A DNA stretch of 17,152 nt from an uncultured bacterium (GTDB lineage: Bacteria; Actinomycetota; Aquicultoria; SKW223; CALKMS01): the NCBI GenBank assembly GCA_938091145.1, contig CALKMS010000126.1:1-17152 (forward strand). Direction: 5' to 3'. Made by a program: the position numbers and the translations under genes. The notes under the pieces were generated by a model. That model was not told where the DNA came from. It saw only the letters and a program-made list of their open reading frames with translations, and made no database searches. Of the stretch, positions 13,868 through 17,152 are shown piece after piece (the stretch's first letter is position 1; the number at the start of each line of letters is the position of its first letter).

Positions 13868-14791
13868 CTAAAACACTTCCGGATATAACGCCTTTGCTAC
13901 TTCCAGAAGCCCATCAACCAATCGCGGACCTGGGCGGGTTACCAAGTTGTCGTCAATTACAAAAACTTTTCCTTCCCTGACAGCTTTAAGTCCAGAATAC
14001 CCTGGTCTCTTTTTAATATCTTCTGGATTGTTCATACTGCCTTTGACTGCCAGATAAACATCAGGATCTTCTTTGACTAATTGCTCTTCGCTAAATTGAG
14101 GGTAACCTTCGCCAGCTGCAGCTCCTATGTTTTCAGCCCCAGCAATCTTTAGCATATCGTCTATAAAGGTGTTTTTTCCGGCTGTCATTAGGGGCTGGCT
14201 ATAAATCTCAAAGAAAACCCGAGGTTTAACCTGTTTTGGTATTTTGTTTCTAACTTCTTCAACCTTCTCTTTCATCTCCTCAACCACTTTCCTGGCTTCG
14301 GCTTCCAGTCCGATAATTTTCCCCACTTTCTCAATATCAGCAAAGAGCTCTTCAAAGTTCTTCGGGTCGACCACAAAAACCTTGATTTTAAATTTGGTCA
14401 ATCGGTCAACTACTCCTTTTTGAACTCCCCCAGTTGCCAAAACTACCTGAGGTTTTAGAGAAATTATTTTCTCCACATTGGGGTTAGCAAAATCGCCTAT
14501 TTTTTCTTTTTGTTTAGCCTCTTCAGGATAGTCACAGTAAGTTGTAACGCCCACTAACTTACTTCCACCACCCACTGCGAAAACTATTTCGGTATTGGCG
14601 GGAGCCAGAGAAACCACCTTTTTGGCTGGTTCAGAAAGAGTAATTTTTGCTCCAGCATCATCAGTCAATACAATTTTTTCCGCAGTTTCTTTTTTTGCTG
14701 CTTCCTTCTGGCATCCCAGAACACTCAAAACAAGTATTACTAATAAAGCGAAAAGCAAAGCCTTTTTAGTAGATGACGGTAGAAATTTCAT
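13868..14791 (-). CDS. btuF: Corrinoid-binding lipoprotein of an ABC importer
   Basis: This 307-residue solute-binding protein of the FecB/BtuF type would catch corrinoids outside the membrane and hand them to BtuCD. A lipoprotein signal is clear: basic STKK, a hydrophobic core, and lipobox LSVLGC with C27 as the lipidation site, followed by a lysine/glutamate-rich linker. The mature part shows VVSLAPANTEIVFAVGGGSKLVGVTTYCDYP, GDFANPNVEKIISLKPQVVLA and the end RPGPRLVDGLLEVAKALYPE, typical of the cluster. The ATG at 14791 has GAGGTGAGG just upstream and is preferred to an in-frame TTG at 14806. It is the first gene behind the cobalamin riboswitch, and its stop lies directly before cobT. Confidence 0.92.
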   Translation of the reverse strand: MKFLPSSTKKALLFALLVILVLSVLGCQKEAAKKETAEKIVLTDDAGAKITLSEPAKKVVSLAPANTEIVFAVGGGSKLVGVTTYCDYPEEAKQKEKIGDFANPNVEKIISLKPQVVLATGGVQKGVVDRLTKFKIKVFVVDPKNFEELFADIEKVGKIIGLEAEARKVVEEMKEKVEEVRNKIPKQVKPRVFFEIYSQPLMTAGKNTFIDDMLKIAGAENIGAAAGEGYPQFSEEQLVKEDPDVYLAVKGSMNNPEDIKKRPGYSGLKAVREGKVFVIDDNLVTRPGPRLVDGLLEVAKALYPEVF

Positions 14792-14859
14792 ATCCTCACC
14801 TCGCAAAAAAATTCAATCAGTCAAGAATTAAAGGATAAGATTAAAGGGGCTCAGAAGAA

Positions 14860-14883
14860 TCATGAAGGAGTTCTTTTTTTCAT
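14860..14883 (-). CDS. Possible leader peptide ORF between riboswitch and btuF
   Basis: ATG at 14883 opens an 8-codon frame, MKKRTPS plus stop. GAGGTGA (14897-14891) lies 7 bases upstream, an ideal ribosome-binding site. It sits 38 bases after the aptamer's 3' end and 68 bases before the btuF ATG, whose own site is also GAGGTGA. The riboswitch could control this site first. The ORF is too short to be recognised by composition. Confidence 0.35.
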   Translation of the reverse strand: MKKRTPS

Positions 14884-14920
14884 TTTGCCATCACCTCATA
14901 TCCCGAAGGTTTAGGCTTTT

Positions 14921-15085
14921 TTCCAGGCAGGTCTCCCGGCTTCCAGGTTAAAAAGGCTTTAACCTTCCCACTTCCCTATCTTGGAAGCAGTGGTTTAAAG
15001 CCAAAAAATCCTGGTTACGGTGGCGGGTCCGCGCCGGACTTTCACCGGCTTCCCTATTCTCCTTTTATCAAGGCACCTGGAAAAA
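14921..15085 (-). promoter_or_regulatory. Cobalamin riboswitch
   Basis: Read on the minus strand, the 5' CCAGGTGCC is followed by the core AATAGGGAAGCCGGTG, AAAGTCCGGCGCGGACC and CGCCACCGTAA. A long paired arm GGCTTTAA...TTAAAGCC encloses an inner CCACT-CTTCC/GGGAAGTGG stem. The 3' B12 box reads AAGCCGGGAGACCTGCC. Closing stem P1 pairs TTTTTTCCAGG with CCTGGAAAAAA. These are the hallmarks of the cobalamin aptamer. It precedes btuF-cobT-btuC-btuD-cobU-cobS and should shut that operon off when adenosylcobalamin is plentiful. No stem plus U-run is seen before btuF, so control of translation is more likely than termination; this is an inference. Confidence 0.95.
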
Positions 15086-15094
15086 ACCAGAAAG

Positions 15095-15123
15095 ATTATA
15101 GCAAATAAAAAATAAAAAAGCAA
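15095..15123 (-). promoter_or_regulatory. Extended -10 promoter of the riboswitch/B12 operon
   Basis: On the minus strand TGCTATAAT gives a perfect -10 (15100-15095) with the extended TGn motif. A partial -35 TTGCTT (15123-15118) lies 17 bases upstream. Transcription would begin near 15088, just ahead of the aptamer's P1 stem. Confidence 0.75.
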
Positions 15124-15186
15124 AACTGACAAACTCAACATATAAACTCGACTAAACACCCTCGTTATGCTAAATTTTTTGTATTT

Positions 15187-16701
15187 ATGCAATTTGAAGA
15201 GCAAATTCGGGGTTTACCTAAAAAAAGTGTTGAAGGAAAAAACTTTCTTTATTTTACTCATTATTGTTCGCTTCTAATAATTATTGCGGCTGGAATATAT
15301 TTGAGGTACAGCTTTCTCTTTCGGCCAATAAAATACGACGAGGCTTGGAGTTTTAATCGTTGGGCATCTCAATCTTTTGCCTTCATTGTTAAAGACTACT
15401 CGGCTCCCAATAATCACATTTTGCACACTATCTTAATGCGCATTTCATACTTAACACTAGGAATGGAACCCTGGAAGCTCCGGATGCCAGCTTTTATTGC
15501 GGGGGTGCTAATAATCCCAGCGGCTTATTTGCTTTTTAGGCTTTTGTATGATAAAAGTACTGCTCTTTTAGCCTCAGGGCTGATTGCCTCTTCTTCATTC
15601 TTAATTGAATTCTCTGTTAATGCTCGCGGTTACACTCTGATTACTCTTTTTTTCCTGTTAATCTTTTCTCTTGCTTACTATTTAATCAATAATCATAGTC
15701 TTTGGGCTTGGCTAGCTTTCGCCTTGCTTTCGGCTTTAGGCTTTTACACTATCCCTGTTTTTATTTATCCTTTTGGAACTGTCTGCCTCTGGTCTTTTCT
15801 TTCTCTTCTTAAAGAAGTTAATGAAGAAAAAAATAAGCGCTTATTTTTACTCTTTTTTTTCGTGCTTTTAACTTTTCTCCTCACTTTCTTGCTTTACCTG
15901 CCAGTAATTAAATTTTCAGGTCTTGATGCTCTAATTGCTAATCAATTTGTTAAGCCTTTACCCTGGGATAAATTTCTGCCAGAGTTTTATGCTTCAATAA
16001 TTCCTAATCTCAAACTCTTTCACTGGGACATGCCAAAACTTCACCAATTTCTTTTGCTTGCCGGTTTTTTTCTCGCGCTAATTTTTCATAAAAAAATTGC
16101 TTCTCATAAAGTTCCCATCGTTTATACAGCTTTGGGATTCACAATTTCAGTTATCATCATACAGAAAGTTGTGCCCTACAATAGAATCTATATCTTCTTC
16201 TTTCCACTCTACTATGGCTTAGCATCAGCTGGATTGTACTTTTCCTTTCAAAAGTTAACTTCAATCTTTAAAAATGAAGGGATAAAAGAACTTACTTTTT
16301 CATTTTTCACATTAATATTCACTCTAACCCTGGGAATAAGTGCCATCTTCTACCAATCCGTTTATTATTCAGATTTTACGGGAAGTTTTCGGGATGGTGA
16401 AAAAGTCACTTTATATATTAAAAGCCGCCTAAAGCCGGAAGATAAAATACTTGTTTACTGTCCAATTGACCACGTTTTATTTTACTATTTTAAATATTAT
16501 AATCAGCCTTTAAGCCACTTTTTTTCCTTGAGAAAAAACCAAGCTATGCTCGTCCCCTGGAGAAAAATCGAGCCTTTAGGCAATCTTGAAGCAAGACTAA
16601 AAAAGCGCGGCTTCAATATTCAAGATTACCAGATTAAGCTAATTAAAGGCTTTGAAGAGTCAAATTTATTCCTTTTGGAACCTAAAAGCTCCAATCGTTA
16701 A
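15187..16701 (+). CDS. Membrane glycosyltransferase, GT39/PMT (ArnT-like) family
   Basis: This is a 504-residue polytopic membrane protein. The first outside loop carries KYDEAWSFNRWA, with the acidic pair D51-E52 characteristic of GT-C enzymes that use polyprenyl-phosphate sugars. It is followed by YSAPNNHILHTILM (71-84), another conserved block of this group. About 10-12 hydrophobic segments run to about residue 400; the remaining hundred residues form a soluble C-terminal domain (from about GSFRDGEKVTLYIKSRLKPEDKILVY). It probably transfers a sugar to a lipid, glycan or protein outside the membrane; the substrate is unknown. The ATG has no clear Shine-Dalgarno site or promoter. It is divergent from the B12 operon, and no functional link is implied. 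Confidence 0.78.
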   Translation: MQFEEQIRGLPKKSVEGKNFLYFTHYCSLLIIIAAGIYLRYSFLFRPIKYDEAWSFNRWASQSFAFIVKDYSAPNNHILHTILMRISYLTLGMEPWKLRMPAFIAGVLIIPAAYLLFRLLYDKSTALLASGLIASSSFLIEFSVNARGYTLITLFFLLIFSLAYYLINNHSLWAWLAFALLSALGFYTIPVFIYPFGTVCLWSFLSLLKEVNEEKNKRLFLLFFFVLLTFLLTFLLYLPVIKFSGLDALIANQFVKPLPWDKFLPEFYASIIPNLKLFHWDMPKLHQFLLLAGFFLALIFHKKIASHKVPIVYTALGFTISVIIIQKVVPYNRIYIFFFPLYYGLASAGLYFSFQKLTSIFKNEGIKELTFSFFTLIFTLTLGISAIFYQSVYYSDFTGSFRDGEKVTLYIKSRLKPEDKILVYCPIDHVLFYYFKYYNQPLSHFFSLRKNQAMLVPWRKIEPLGNLEARLKKRGFNIQDYQIKLIKGFEESNLFLLEPKSSNR

Positions 16702-16787
16702 AGAGTGAGCCATTGTCTGATTTTATTTTTCCCCACAGAACCGAAGTTTGCAACAATAATAAAAAATAACCATAAACTTTTTAAAAG

Positions 16788-16816
16788 CTAACACTTCAAA
16801 CCTCAAACCATATAAT
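16788..16816 (+). promoter_or_regulatory. Promoter-like site after the glycosyltransferase gene
   Basis: TATAAT (16811-16816) lies 17 bases after CTAACA (16788-16793, four of six matches to TTGACA). Transcription would begin near 16823, into a stretch with no intact gene. Confidence 0.4.
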
Positions 16817-16830
16817 AAACACTAAAGAAA

Positions 16831-17152
16831 TTGGAAAAAACAACCAAAACGGAGTTTCTTTTTCATTTTCAATTAATACTTTTTGATATTCTTTGGTTCA
16901 TTTCTCATAAAAAAGCTTCAAAAAGCAGAAATTGATAAATTTTTTTAAAAGGGAAGAAAGCAATTGGTTTTACCTGAAAAATCAAAACAATTAATCCTCA
17001 ATTTTCCATAAAACCCGAAGATAAAATTAAAATACGGCTTGCCCTGGTTGGCGCCTGGCAAGGAAAGTTTAGAGTTGAAGGTGAAGAAGCTAAAAACTAC
17101 TTACCAAATCGAAATAAAAAACTCGACGAAATCCGAAGTCTCATAAATCAAA
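16831..17152 (+). pseudogene. Possible broken gene at the right edge
   Basis: After the promoter-like site, a TTG at 16831 opens MEKTTKTEFLFHFQLIL..., which stops after about 34 residues at 16933-16935. A second frame reads QLVLPEKSKQLILNFP and stops. A third, open from 16978 to the window edge, reads IKPEDKIKIRLALVGAWQGKF and further protein-like sequence, but has no ATG, GTG or TTG to start it. The three pieces look like one frameshifted coding region. I recognise no family. The alternative is noncoding DNA with chance frames, or a gene starting outside the usual codons. Apart from this and the promoter-like site I see nothing in 16702-17152. Confidence 0.3.

Noticed and set aside
14951..15000. 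Stem followed by TTTTT inside the riboswitch as a terminator (minus strand GGCTTTAA...TTAAAGCC then TTTTT)
   Set aside because: This stem lies upstream of the B12 box and is the peripheral paired arm of the aptamer, so it must be transcribed through for the riboswitch to form.
15126..15171. Promoter for the glycosyltransferase gene (CTGACA with TATAAA or TATGCT)
   Set aside because: The spacings (9 bases, or no matching -35) do not fit a standard promoter; the true start site cannot be placed from sequence.
14995..15204. Minus-strand 69-codon frame over the riboswitch
   Set aside because: It spans the promoter and the conserved aptamer core, so the open frame is incidental.

Overview
The window comes from an AT-rich bacterial chromosome. 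It shows Shine-Dalgarno sites, TATAAT-type promoters, frequent TTG starts and tightly packed, often overlapping operons. The gene content points to an anaerobe that imports and salvages cobalamin (vitamin B12) rather than making the whole corrin ring here. I cannot fix the phylum. The long stretch of GTCATTGCGAG repeats resembles elements I remember from many uncultured lineages, but that is recollection and not a search.

Layout. At 1-1518 (minus) lie a metallo-beta-lactamase-fold hydrolase and a YfcE-type phosphodiesterase. At about 1709-2644 is a GC-rich block of imperfect palindromic repeats with a nested duplication. At 2708-7145 (minus) is an operon read as ABC exporter ATPase, ABC-2 permease, MarR regulator, CobC-like phosphatase, CobO and a ThiD-like kinase; its promoter overlaps palindromes that could be the MarR operator. 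At 7339-7737 (minus) is trmO. At 7955-9158 (plus) are a small winged-helix protein and a membrane-anchored LuxR-type regulator. At 9205-14791 (minus) is the main B12 operon, btuF-cobT-btuC-btuD-cobU-cobS. It is preceded by a cobalamin riboswitch (14921-15085) with a strong extended -10 promoter and a possible 7-residue leader ORF. At 15187-16701 (plus) is a membrane glycosyltransferase of GT39/PMT type. The last 450 bases hold a promoter-like site and broken reading frames.

How the genes fit together. BtuFCD would import corrinoids. CobO adenosylates them. CobU phosphorylates adenosylcobinamide and turns it into the GDP derivative. CobT and CobC make alpha-ribazole from the lower-ligand base, and CobS joins the two halves. 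The pathway is split over two transcription units: the riboswitch governs uptake plus cobT/cobU/cobS, while cobC and cobO sit in a MarR/exporter operon with no riboswitch visible. No corrin-ring genes, cbiB/cobD, cbiP or cbiZ are present in the window.

The items most worth following are the unassigned C-terminal domain fused to BtuD, the palindrome inserted between the ribosome-binding site and start codon of cobT, the leader ORF after the riboswitch, the paired winged-helix/membrane-LuxR genes, and the structure of the repeat array.
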